64,000 bases of DNA. It comes from Rhynchosporium graminicola (Eukaryota > Ascomycota > Leotiomycetes > Helotiales > Ploettnerulaceae). The stretch spans positions 248,001-312,000 of the forward strand of contig FJUW01000026.1 in NCBI GenBank assembly GCA_900074885.1. Reading direction: 5' to 3'. This document shows, in pieces, positions 11,476-23,454 of this stretch. The notes under the pieces were generated by a model, which saw only the letters and a program-made list of their open reading frames with translations, did not search any database and was not told the DNA's origin. How positions within the stretch are numbered: the first letter of the stretch is position 1; each line of letters begins with the position of its first letter. The position numbers and the translations under genes were made by a program.

Positions 11476-13227
11476 ATGTCTTCCCAATGGCGTCTTGACC
11501 CCATGGAGGCTTTCCCAGTATCTGCAAAGGGTAGGTTCAGCTCTTCGTCCTTCCTTCGTTTGTTTATGTCATCGAAGCTTCCTGTGCTTTAAAGAAATCT
11601 ACAGTGAACTTACTGACAATGATTGTTTCTCAGATTCAAAGATCTATGACAACGACGAGGAGGAGATAGTCACAGCTGCTAAGACTTTGCTCGCGCTCAA
11701 ACATAGTGGCCAATCCTCAGCATCAAGCACAGCGATAACAACTCCATCAAATGCAAGAAATCTGACCAGATATACCGGATATGGCGACTTCTGCTTTGGG
11801 AGAAAGCCCCTCAGTGGTACACCTTCTTGTCCAAAGATTAGTGGTTATACAATCTACACTGATGAAGAAGCCATAGGCCTTCGCCTTGAAAGTAGCTATC
11901 ATCTTGTTTCCGAGACTGGGGAATTTGAGAGGTAAGCCTCCATACATGGGTGCTAGATAGATACCGCTCATCTCATACAGAACTGGCTCCTTCCTATTTT
12001 TGAACCTTCCACTGGATGTCCGCCTCCAGATCTTGGGATTGCTTGTCGCACCTTTATTCAAATATAATTCAAATACCAAGAAGCACATTCTCCGGCTAAA
12101 GATCGAGAATGACGATCCAGACATTTTAGCATCCTACTTTGACGGCGGATTGGAGGCTAATTTGGCAGGCATCGCGAGGATTACGCTAGTCAATGGCAAC
12201 ATGTTGTAAGTACCAAGGCTTACCTCGTCTTCTCTTGCGCTCCAGACTGAGGACCACTCTAAAGTTTCCTTCTTACTCTTCACCCGCAATCACTGACCCT
12301 AACAGATTTCATGGACCACGATCCTGGCATGAGAGGGAGATAATCTACAAATGCCTAGAGCGGGAGTTCCATCGTGATTCACAACCTCATCCAGAACGCA
12401 GCTATCCATACCGATGCAACGCACAAGTCGAGATGCTCAGGCTTGATCCAAGCCGCATAGACACGGACTGGTTGATGATTGAGCATGTACGTCAGCTTTC
12501 TAACGTCTCTACCCAGTTCAGACATGAGCTGGGCTCCGTCATCTGGACTAGTATACACCTTGAAATTGATGGATCGGATTACTCGGCAACAAGTCAATCA
12601 TTCTTCGCATTCTTGAAAGAAAGACCCGCTATCCACAGAAGTATCAAAAGCATACATATCAAACTGAACTGCATCGACCAAGGCTATTACAGCCTTGCCC
12701 ATATCTCGAGATGGTGCGAGTACCTGAATGGAAAGGTAGAGTTGGCATCACTTAGCATCGACCTTATTGCGGAAAGAAAAGATTTGGAACATCTCGTCCT
12801 CGGCGGAGGACCACTCAGCCACCTTCTGTCGGTTCGCAACTTGACCGTTACCTCCGAATTCAAGTTCATGGCTTACGTGTGCGAGACAAAGCTTACGCGC
12901 GTTGGGGCATTGTACGAGGAGAACCGAACAGATTACGTACATTATTTGATGGGGCTGCAAAGAAGATTCCGAGAGCCCATTCGACAGGTCCTCATGCCGA
13001 ATACCATACGTCAGTCTCGACTTGCTACCAAGAATATGGAAGAGTACAGGAAAGCCCGGAATACGCGTCACAGTTCTGGCAGGAGATCGGGTGCACCAGT
13101 TTTGCCTGCGACTGAAGAGAATGGCTTCACTACTGTGTACAATGATCTATTCTGGTTCCGGAATCCACCTGGGTATATCGACAGATTGAGAGCAGCCATC
13201 AGATTAGAAGGGGCAGTTGGGACATGA
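11476..13227 (+). CDS. F-box-like hypothetical protein, 499 aa
   Basis: Four exons: 11476-11530, 11634-11931, 11981-12205, 12306-13227, summing to 500 codons with clean GT-AG junctions. The start gives MSSQWRLDPMEAFP. The N-terminal ~115 residues are acidic and Ser/Thr-rich. Exon 3 opens into FLNLPLDVRLQILGLLV (about aa 121-138), which looks like the first helices of an F-box or related fungal domain. The rest (about aa 195-499) is the region where such proteins carry family-specific repeats, with no named domain seen. If it is an F-box protein it would link a substrate to the SCF ubiquitin ligase through Skp1; this is inference. It is a typical member of the expanded, poorly characterised F-box-like families of filamentous ascomycetes. 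Confidence 0.75.
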
Positions 13228-16200
13228 AGATTTTTCCATACCAACGTCATTAGGAAATGAGGAAATGAATGGACATGCGATTCACATCTATTGCTGGAAT
13301 CATACACTATATCTCGATAATCGAATGAAGGTCAATGAAGGGAGTGTCTCTTCTAGCAAGGCAGACGTCAGCTCATTCTCGGACCAACAGGACTAGAAGT
13401 TAGTGACAGGTTGATTCCATGACTCTGATGCTTCCTGAATGAGAATTCTGTGTTGCTATCGTGGAATTACTTTGATAATCACTCGGAATTCTTGCAGTCA
13501 TTTCCCAACTATGATAGTCTCGTATCGGGAGCTACCGCTTCTGCCATCCTCAGCCACCTTTCCCAGCGTCAAAAATTTGTATGCAGACCTGAATTCAGAG
13601 TTATGCTAGGCATATTTCGGGTTTCCCTAGAAGAACCTTTACCGAGATCTCAGTTGAGAGGTCCAGAATTAAAAGCTCATTTTTTTGTTTTTGCATCTTC
13701 TACGTGGTGCTTACGCTCGCCAAGAGAACTCGTGGCAGCTATCCGCACGACCTACTAGTTAGGTAAAATCACCAAAGTGTTTGTCACACTTTGCAGCCAT
13801 ATTCCAAGCCATTTCCTTGAGTATTTTGGTTAATTTGAAAGAGATTTGCGATGTACTCCGTGCCTCTCTATACAAGGAAGGTACTGAATTTATTCGGTTG
13901 TGGCTACTACGTACGGCAATGGCAGCTTTGACGAGGAAACCTTAGGCTCAAAGGTGTCATAATCACAGTAGATACCCCCGGGATCATTGCCTTTGCATCA
14001 ATAAGTAGTCCTCAAAACGTGTACTTCCAAGATGAAGTCTACCCCTAATCTACCGTACAAAACGCGGATTCCATCCAGCTTCTGCTGGATCGGGCGAGAG
14101 AGTCCGCCTTCCATTTATTTTATGACTGACCCCTAACAGAGGGTACGTGATGGTTGTATTGCAAGAACAAAATTCACAAGCCAATCTTGGTGTACACCGA
14201 CACAGTAGCACACACCTCGTATACTTTACCCACTCAACTCCTCGGGCGTGCCTGTCCCAGACGGTCCCAGACAGGGAAGCGCGTAAAGTGGTTTCATTCA
14301 AGCTACAATATGCTAACCACGCTTTCCACGGAGATCAAATGCGAATCGGAGATCTAGATAGCTGCATAGAGTTTTACGAGGACGGAAGATGGTTCGATTG
14401 AGTGTGACGAGCTGTGAATTAAAGCTCGCTGGGAAGATGTCAAAATGGTTGGCGCTTAAAGCCTGTCTCTGAATACCTTTACCTAGTACTATATGCATCT
14501 TCTTGAGTACGAGGATAGCACGTGTCTGTAAGTCTCTATACTCTTTCTGTTTGTCGGCCTCAACCTCTATAGCATGAAATGTCATCCTTTAGAGTGCGGT
14601 AACATACCGTACAGCACTACATCTAGATACTGTAGGCGCGTGAACCGAGTTGAGTAAGGTTGGACGCGCCGAGCGAGACCTGGATAACCTTGTCTGGGAC
14701 CGGCCTGGGCCAGGGACGCCCCGAAGAGATCATTCAAGTGGACCACTAGGCGGAGGAGTAGAGTATTTACCAAGGTTCACGTGTGCAATTTTAAGCGAAG
14801 CTTATTGCCCTGTTAGACTTCGTTGTACTTCCCGGATCTTCCGAAAGAGTCTCTGCGAGACCCAGCCGAGGCAGCTAGATGTGTCACTTCAAGGCTCTCC
14901 TGAAACTGGTATCAGAAATGCCATCCAGCAGCTCTCTTTCGTCAACAGCTTCTGCCGGAGCACGGAGGTCTTCTCTGCACCACGCGTATATCTTGCGCCT
15001 TTTTGTTAACGGCAGCTTCAAACTAGCGCATTCGAGGGGCTTGGGCGTCGCTTAGTTCATTCTCATTTGATTGCAGGACAGACCTAGAGTATTTGTTAGC
15101 GACATGCCTTGTGCGTACGAAGGTTCCGGCCGTTGGGGCCGTACCTGATTGCTGTATAGCACCGAGGCAATGGACCCTACCCTGGTTTGGTAACCTGACG
15201 GAGTAGTGACCACTTGGTCCGAACCTCACATCCGGCTCGTTCCTTGCAGGACGTTGATTTCGAGGTAAATCTACAGAGTCCAGACTGTGAGACCCTTCAT
15301 CCGAAGTATAGTGGGAATAACGTGGCATCCGCAGCTGGGAATGAGCTTTGCTGATACAGTAGCGACAAAAGTATAATATGACACAATATATCTTGATATG
15401 GGGTGAGGTCTAATACAATGAATACAGGAACGTGAACGTCCACTGAATTGTTTGGGTCTTGTGGCCGAGTTCAGACAAGTCAAGTCGCATCTGTTTCATT
15501 AAAAGTAGTTTAGAATATAATATATTCTTGTACCTATAATCTCGGCTGAGACCAAGGCATTTGATCCAGTTACCGGATCTTTAAGTTGCCCCGTAATATA
15601 TACATGAAATTTAGCCATACTGTCCTGTTTTAGAGACCCTCGAAGTTGTATGATTACCTGGATCCCTTTTCAGTCGAGAGATCCTTAAGAGATTTGCTTA
15701 TCGAATTAGATCATGATTCGTGAGATAGCCACGGGAACCCTAGCTTACTTCCCTCCTCAAGCAGGCATCATTCGAGTTCATCAGAGTTTTAATCAATCTA
15801 AAATCATCAAGACTTAAAACTCTATATGATTGTTTGAAACGGTGCGTTGAAAGTCTTGGGGTCGTCTTTTCATTGGACAGACCTATCAAGGGAACCCCCA
15901 ATCATTGCACGTCCTGCACAACCCCGCGACCCAGCACACCCGCCATACATGAGGGGAAGCCCTGGAATTCCGTAGTGTTACACCGCAAGCTCCAGGCTAC
16001 CGGGCTACAAGATTGTAGGGACCAGCTACCCATATGGGACTTGTCAACTGATATCTCGTGAATCGTGAGATGATAATCTCTGGATATACAGCAAATAGCA
16101 ACAATACAACAATGTACCATTGTCAGGCAGAGCATCATACATACGTACGTACCTACCTGTCCAGCTGCTTGCACCAACCATCCCGGTCCATGGCAAAGAG

Positions 16201-16304
16201 CTCGGCCATATTTCTACAAGCGATAGCTAGCTACCCTCGAACTCTATCTCGTTATAAAACTCTACTCCCACATCTCCAAATCCCCTCCTCGAGTAATCAA
16301 TCTA

Positions 16305-16310
16305 CCCCAG
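16305..16310 (-). promoter_or_regulatory. CreA-type carbon-catabolite site (CCCCAG)
   Basis: CCCCAG is the reverse complement of CTGGGG, which fits the SYGGRG consensus bound by the fungal repressor CreA/CRE1. It lies about 485 bp upstream of the beta-glucosidase start codon. Glucose repression of such genes is usual, but a single six-base match is weak evidence. Confidence 0.25.
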
Positions 16311-16672
16311 ATCCTCCCCCCTTGCGGGTTCATGCCGGCGACATCTGATGAGCGGAAGGAAGTTTTCCATCTGAAAGTTTTCGATTGGGGAACAGATCCA
16401 TAGGAGAGCTGTGAAGCTGGTGATACTTTCGCGTACTTCCCCTTTCTGCGGAAATGTGCTGCAGATGTCGTCTTCGACTGGTTGATGCCAACCATGCTAT
16501 ATCCACTTAAGCAGCTTTCACGACATGCGCTGCGCATCCGATGTGGCGATCCAGGTACTTCAAAGTGTAGTAGTGGAAAGCTATCCTTGATCTTCATGGG
16601 AGCTGGGTTACGCGGTGATGTGTAAGTCACGGTCGGGAACTGATGCAGGGTAATTTCAATCCACTATATGTG

Positions 16673-16679
16673 TATATAA
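16673..16679 (+). promoter_or_regulatory. TATA box of the beta-glucosidase gene
   Basis: TATATAA lies about 115 bp upstream of the ATG at 16794, a usual distance for a fungal core promoter with a short leader. Confidence 0.5.
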
Positions 16680-16793
16680 CCCCGCCTCTACTCACGCAGT
16701 CAAAAGCCTGTTTTTGCTGATAACACGCTCCTTTCTACGTTTCTTTTCACGTTCGCTTTCGCTTTTTTACTAACATAGGTTGAAGCCTCATAC

Positions 16794-19700
16794 ATGAAAA
16801 TGTTGTGGCTCTCGTCATCGTCCCTTGCCATTGTAGCAGGGTTGGCGGGGTTGAGTAATGCGCAGAACGATGGCGATCTCTCTCCTCCGAGTTATCCTTC
16901 GCCTTGGATGACTGGAAGCAATGACTGTAAGTATGGAAGCCCAAGAACCCCTCCGTTGAACTTGTCCCGAAAGCTTTGGAGAAGATCAAATGGCACTTTC
17001 GGAGGCTCACCCAGATTGATCATTTACTTACTCATCTGCTACTCAGGGCAAGAGGCGTATGCTAAAGCTCAGCACTTCGTCAGTGGACTCACATTGCTGG
17101 AGAAAGTCAACCTTACCACGGGGGTTGGATGGGAAGGAGAAGCGTGTGTGGGTAACACAGGATCTATCCCTCGCCTCAACTTCGCTGGGCTTTGTCTTCA
17201 AGACTCTCCTCTGGGAATCCGTTTCGGTAAGTCCTGATACAACCCATACCGGAATGGATCCACTGACTTCGATCCAGGTGATCTCAGCTCAGCTTTCCCA
17301 AGTGGGATGAATACCGCCGCCACTTGGTCTACTCGACTATTCAGGGCCCGTGGTAAGGCAATGGGCGCCGAGCATCGAGACAAGGGTATTGATGTACAAC
17401 TGGGACCTGTAGCAGGTCCCTTGGGTGGCCGCCCTACTGCTGGTCGTACTTGGGAGGGTAAATGACCATTCTGCAAGCAAGAAGGTGGCAATTCTGACAG
17501 ATATCTAGGCTTTAGTGTTGAGCCAGTTCTCACCGGAGTGGCCATGGCTGAAACCATCAAGGGTATCCAAAGTTCTGGAGTCGTGGCTTGTGCGAAGCAT
17601 CTCATCATGAATGAGCAGGAGCACAGACGGGACCTTGATGCCGGTCTAAATAAACAGGCGTACTCTGCAAATGTGGATGATGTGACTATGCATGAGCTCT
17701 ACCTCTGGTATGTTCTTTTCGGAGAAAGGATGAATTTGTGCTGATTGACTCCAGGCCATTCGCAGATTCTGTCCGTGCTGGGGTAGGATCCATTATGTGC
17801 TCTTACAACCAGGTATGCTCAAAGTAACACAAAATCATACAATACAAGGGATCAGTTCTGATTTATTTTCACAGATCAACAACAGTTACGGTTGTCAAAA
17901 CAGCTACACCATGAACTACTTGCTCAAGAATGAACTTGATTTCCAAGGATTCGTTGTCAGCGATTGGTGGGCACAACACGCCGGAGTAGCTTCTGCCCTT
18001 GCGGGTCTCGACATGACCATGGCTGGTGATCAAGGACTCGCATCAGGAAACACATACTGGGGATCAAACTTGACAGCTGCAGTTCTGAATGGCACAGTCC
18101 CACAATGGAGACTCGATGATATGGTGACCAGAATCATGTCTGCATACTTCAAGGTCAGCCTTCCATGCATCTTGACACCCATTAAACACACCCAGCTAAT
18201 ATATCAAAAAAAAGGTCGGCAGAGACGCAGTCAGAGTACCAGTTAACTTCAACTCCTGGTCTTCCGAAACATACGGTTACCTCCATCCACAAGCCAACCC
18301 CAAGGAAGGCTACCAACAGATCAACTACCACGTCAACGTACAAGCCGATCACGCCCAAGTCTGTCGTGAAATCGCAGGCGCATCCACCGTCCTCCTCAAG
18401 AACGTCAACAACACTCTACCGCTCAAGACTCCTAAAAGTATTGCCGTCATTGGCGAAGACGCACATGACAATCCAGCTGGACCAAACTCCTGCGGCGATC
18501 GCGGCTGCAACATCGGTACACTAGCCAGTAAGTAACGTGGAAGCCCAACTTTTCCTTCTCTAGACGTCTCGGCATAGTGTTGAGACAAGTCATATCCCAT
18601 TCCCTAAACACTCCTAACAAGGCCTTTACATTACTAACTGCTCTGTTACACAGTGGGCTGGGGATCAGGAACAGCCACCTTCCCCTACCTGATCGCACCA
18701 AACACAGCTCTGAAAGAACAAGCATTGAAAGACGGAACCAAATACGCGAACGTAAGCGACAACTACGACTTCGCCGCCGTGACAGCCGCCGTTACAGGCA
18801 CCGAAGCCGCCATCGTCTTCGCGAACGCCAACTCCGGAGAAGGCTACCTCACCGTCGGCGGCAACGCTGGCGATCGCAACAACCTCACTCTCTGGGGCAA
18901 CGGCGACGCCTTGATCGAACACGTGGCATCCATCCACCCGAACACCATCGTGGTGCTCCACACCGTCGGCGCCGTGATCGTCGAGAAGTTCAAGAACCAC
19001 CCTAACATCACGGCCTTGCTCTGGGCCGGTCTCCCCGGCCAAGAGAGCGGAAACGGCATCACGGACATCCTGTACGGGAAGCGCAACCCGTCAGCCAAGA
19101 ACGTGTTCACGTGGGGCAAGAAGCGCGAGGATTTCGGGGCCGACGTGACCTACGACTTCCCCTCCGAGCCGCCCCAGCTGAACTTCAAAGAGGGCAAACT
19201 GATCGACTACCGCCACTTCGACGCGAACGACATCGAGCCCTCGTACGAGTTCGGTTTCGGACTGTCGTACACCACGTTCAAGTACTCGTCGCTCAAGATC
19301 ACCAAGCTGAGCCCAGGCGCCTATGAGCCAACGCAGGGGCTGACGAAACCCGCGCCGACGTTTGGCAAGATTGATTTCAATGCCAGTAATGCCATGTTCC
19401 CGCCGGGGTTCCACGCGGTTGATAAATACGTGTATCCGTACCTGAGTGGAGATGTGCTCAAGGGACAGCCGCAGAACTGGCCGAAGGGCAGCTCGGACAG
19501 CACGGCACAACCAAAGGTGCCTGCTGGTGGTAGTCCCGGAGGCAATAGCCAGCTATGGGACGAGATGTACTCCGTCAGTGCGACGGTGACGAACACGGGC
19601 AAGGTCAAGGGTGTTGAGGTTGCGCAATTGGTGAGGTTTTTTGTTCTTTCCTTTTTTTTTCTTCATCCGCGCTTGAATTGTTCTTAGGAATCGCTTTTGG

Positions 19701-19944
19701 CTAACGGGATATGTTGCAGTACCTTTCCCTGGGCGGTCCAACCGATCCTAAGATCGTGCTGAGAGGATTCAGTGATCTCGAACTCGATGTTGGCCAAAGT
19801 GACACTTTCCAAGTCAAGCTTACGAGACGCGATCTTAGCAACTGGGACACGGCGAGTCAGAACTGGTTCATCAGTTCGTACCCTAAGACTGTCCATGTTG
19901 GAAGCAGCTCAAGGAACTTGCCTTTGACCGCAGCCTTGGCCTAA
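16794..19944 (+). CDS. Secreted GH3 beta-glucosidase, 847 aa
   Basis: Hydrolyses cellobiose and other beta-glucosides outside the cell. Nine exons: 16794-16926, 17047-17226, 17278-17457, 17509-17707, 17755-17812, 17875-18153, 18215-18527, 18654-19630, 19720-19944, summing to 848 codons. The protein starts with a signal peptide (hydrophobic residues 4-22, cleavage after SNA). The GH3 N-domain follows, with the substrate-loop motif KHLIMNEQEHRR and the nucleophile Asp at about position 280 in VVSDWWAQHAG, the same number as in Aspergillus-type enzymes. The GH3 C-domain has the GPNSCGDRGCN loop, and a fibronectin-III-like domain (about aa 740-847) ends the protein. Length matches the ~860-aa fungal BglA/Bgl1 class. 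The acceptor at 18213-18214 follows a run of A rather than pyrimidines but preserves the frame. Confidence 0.95.
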
Positions 19945-20266
19945 AGGACAAGTAGCCTGGAGAGAAGGAGTGTAGGATATGGGGAATGACTTGAATCTTA
20001 GTGCCTAAATTAATCTCTAGAGGAATTTGAAAATGATGTGAATTGCCTGATTAACCCAGTTTTCGATCCCGCTTTTCAACTGCCCATCTTTCATCGAACA
20101 TGGTGATCATTTATCAGCTATTTGCGGTTCATGATTTTCAGTCCCTCCTACTTACGAAATTTCGAGAAGCGAGCAGTAAGCGAGAGCAAATAAGATAAAG
20201 AAATCTCCCGAGCCTCTTCAAATATCCACTCCATGTCGCTCTGTCTTACTAATATCTGAAGGTAAG
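19945..20266. other. Convergent intergenic spacer
   Basis: 322 bp between the 3' ends of the beta-glucosidase and epoxide hydrolase genes. It should hold both 3' UTRs. Nothing else was seen. Confidence 0.7.
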
Positions 20267-22536
20267 CTATGCCTTCCACACTTGTTCGATAAACTCCTCA
20301 ATGTCGCCAAGGAGAGTGCTTGGTTGCTCGAGCGCGGCAAAGTGGCCCCCCTGTTGCCAAAATATTGAATTAGCATGTTCTCTTCTCCGCTTTCTTTTTA
20401 GTCTTTCTTCTCACTTCATACTCTATTCACCTGCCCTCCATACTACTCCTCGACCAGCCAAACTTTTCTCTACAGCAAATAGCCGTGACACTTGGGTAGA
20501 CGGCCAAACATACCTTCTTATGCTCACGATAAAACACCAGGTTTCCTTCCGTCTCAGCCCAGTGACGCGGCACAGGTATAATCTCTTTCGGGAAGTTTGA
20601 GAATCCAAATGGTACGCGGACTTTTGGCTGGGCAGGTTGTTGGTCCGAGGGGAGAAATCGCTGCGAGAATTGCTTAGCTATCTTTCCAAGTTTCTTGAGA
20701 TCTTCTGGTGTGGAAGAAATGAATCCGGCCGATAGCAACCAGGATAATATTAATAAACAGAGAACGTACCGTCCTATAAGTGTAGATGCTACTCTCAAAG
20801 CTCTGCGTGAACCAATACAAGCTCACGCTCTCCAAAATTGTCTCGAGACTTGGATCATCATCTGTCCAGGAGAGAAACTTCTCGCCAATCCATGCGAGGA
20901 GAGCGAGTGGGGAAGAAGCGAGCACAGCGCCGATTGTAGCTGGCCGTGTGCCGTGCATATTGGCGTCTGTGGTAGAGTGTCAGACAGCCTGAGTCTGAAT
21001 CGAGTAGGTATGATTGAGGGACGAGGAGAAGATGAAGCAAAAAGAAGATATGTGGGGTGCCGAAGAGGACTTACATCCAGATCCAGTCTTCATGAATTCT
21101 TGTCCACGTTCGATCATAGATTCCTCGGCCTCATTGAGTTTGGAAGATTCGGTCCCAGAAGGCGGAGAACCGATAGAATTGAAATTCACATGAACAGCTA
21201 TATCTCATTAGATTGTATCCAATTTGACGAGCGTTATTGACAGGTTCTCTTGATGAAGATGACGAGCGAGCGCACCTTTGCAGCTTGGGTGATTGTCGCC
21301 AAGGACCTTGACAATTCTGCTGCCAATATCACCGCCCTATTACACACACCAGATCAGCTTTAACACATAGGGCCTTAAAGTTGACAGCTCAGTAGATTCA
21401 AGAACTGCACTGGAGCTAGGCAGTTCCTGTTGGTCGACAAGCGAAAGGGGACAACGACGGCAACCAAAACTTACCTGCGCAACATACCCCGCGCCGAACC
21501 CCAAATCCTGCATCAACTGATCTGTAACCTTCGCTACAGACCCAACATCGAAATCCGAATCCAGAGGCGGCGGACTCGAGAATGTGAAACCAGGTAAACT
21601 CGGCACGATAACATGATACGGCAAATCCTTTGGATTTGGATACTGCTCTTTCAGGAGCGCAAGGATGGGGAGAAATTCTAGAAAACTGCCTGGCCAGCCG
21701 TGGAAAAAGGCTAGTGGGATGGCGGAGGGATTGGTGGAGAAGAGGGCGACGAAATGGATGGTGTGAGTTGTGGATTTGCTGCTTGGTGAGTGTGGAGAGG
21801 AGGGGCTAGGAATGGGGGTGGACGTTGTGACTGTGGAGGTGAAGTGCGGAAATGTGTTGATGTAGGCTTCGGACTTCTTCCTGAGAGGGGGTCAGTTGAT
21901 GATTCCTAGATAACGCAGGAGACACCAGAACAGTATCCAGAAGTCCAAGAAGAATGAGGGCTTGCGAGTAGGCTAAGAATGAATGGAAGTTAATCTGCTT
22001 CTCTCGTTACAAATGAGACAACTTCCATCTCAATAAGTTCGACCTAACATAAGGTAGTAGAAAACCGATGCTCTTCTGGTCTGTTCTGGAAAGAGTAACA
22101 AGTACTTGACTCCAAGTTCCACAACTTCGGAAATGAACAATCATTGAGGAAGTCATGTCTGACTGGAGCACATTCCCAGTATCATCCTCTCATATCTTCC
22201 TCTCAACAACGATCATTCCCATCAATGCGAAAATTGTAAAGTCCGCACACAGGTCACTGAAATTCCTAGAAAGACTCACCAATCAAACTCTTCCCAAGCC
22301 CTCTTAGCATCCTGCAACCAAGCACGACTCACACCATACTTCCGATCCTCCCTCAAATTCTCGTACGTCTCTTTCGGCAGCCTCGACAACTTCAGCAATT
22401 GCTTGAAATCGGCGATATCTTGGTTTGGGATGGAGGCTTTGAAGGGCGTTGGCTGCTTTTGCACTGTCGCTGGAGGGGTGGAGAAGGGTGGAGGGGCTGT
22501 CATTGTGATGGATGGGATGCGTTGGGAACTTTTCAT
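20267..22536 (-). CDS. Microsomal-type epoxide hydrolase with EHN domain, 435 aa
   Basis: Adds water to epoxides to give diols. Seven exons from the start: 22536-22280, 21880-21475, 21336-21276, 21197-21075, 20966-20770, 20693-20514, 20350-20267, summing to 436 codons. Residues about 30-140 form the epoxide hydrolase N-terminal domain (FKASIP, LKLSRLPKETYENLRED). The alpha/beta-hydrolase core has the oxyanion motif HGWPGS (about 146-151), the nucleophile Asp224 in QGGDIGS, the conserved PFGFSNFPKEI segment after the cap, and the catalytic His411 in GGHFAALE. No signal peptide or clear membrane anchor is seen at the start. The first intron (21881-22279) is unusually long for this window. The intron before exon 6 must use the AAG acceptor at 20694-20696, because the nearer CAG gives a frame with a stop. 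Confidence 0.92.
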
Positions 22537-23454
22537 GAGAAAGTAGAAGTTTGAGAAGATGAGAAAGATGAGTTGGGGAGAAAAGAAGCTCGAGGCTCGA
22601 GAGCTGATCTTATATCTATGGAGGGAGTGACGACGGGAGGGAAGGGGAAATCAGAATAGTCCCACACTGTACTGCACTGCACTGCACTGCAGCCCAGCCC
22701 AACCTGATTGGTTCCTTCCTTCCTTCCTTTTCCCGACTTGATGACAACATATCTCTGCGTCGTTTGCTTACCTAATCCAAGCAAGTCAGTCGCTCGCTCA
22801 ATGTGGTCAGCTTCATAATATCTTGAGAGAAAGAAAGAGTCTGGGTTGTTATCTCATCTCAAGATAGATATGGCACGACTTCCTCACCGGCATGTACTCA
22901 AGTGGATCTCTGTCGCTGGTTGAGATGATATGAGTTTGCTGCTGCTGACAGACGGCTGAACGCTCCGAGTACCATTGACAGTGGGCGCGACTTGAGCATC
23001 CTCGATCTCAGAGATTGGGACAGGCGAGGATCTTATTCAAGGATTGACGGATGTGAGTTAGTTGACTGATAGCCCCATCCCACGCCAAACTCAAAACAGA
23101 AATCAGGATGATCCCCCCCCCCCCCACAATGACTGATTGTTGAAAGAAGTGAGCTCGTTGATTCATGCTAACAGATAGATACACAGGCGATGGAAGCCAT
23201 TTGGAATCCCTTCCAGATATCTTATCCACCCTAGGCTTGTGGGTTTGCTTCCTGCCCCACCAGCAGCACCATGAAGAGATAACGAAGAGATCAGCTCAGG
23301 CAGAGGAAGTCCTGAGAATCCCCCGATATCTCACCCCGCGCTTTTTCGCAATCACAAATTTCGCCCCAAGTATTACCCCAATCTGCGCCAATTTTACCCA
23401 CCGTCAAAATGTGAAAAGAACCCCGTGAACTTGTCATCAATATCAAGACTTTGT
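22537..23454. other. Intergenic region with simple repeats
   Basis: Upstream of the epoxide hydrolase gene and downstream of the KH gene. Contains four ACTGC units (22671-22690), a CCTT run (about 22712-22729) and a run of 13 C (23113-23125). No gene seen. Confidence 0.7.

Larger units (their letters stand above)
13228..16793. other. 3.6-kb intergenic region, no gene seen
   Basis: Holds only short open frames on both strands without recognisable families or matching exons (for example 13450-13758, 14147-14401, 14650-15009). The right end contains the promoter of the beta-glucosidase gene. A short CATACATACGTACGTACCTA tract lies near 16137-16157. Confidence 0.5.

Noticed and set aside
18577..19005. 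Arg-rich plus-strand frame and overlapping minus-strand frames
   Set aside because: Shadows of exon 8 of the GH3 gene.
20267..22536. Frameshift in the epoxide hydrolase near 20700
   Set aside because: The apparent stop disappears when the AAG acceptor at 20694-20696 is used instead of the nearer CAG.
23113..23125. Run of 13 C as a regulatory element
   Set aside because: Simple homopolymer, possibly with uncertain length; no evidence of function.
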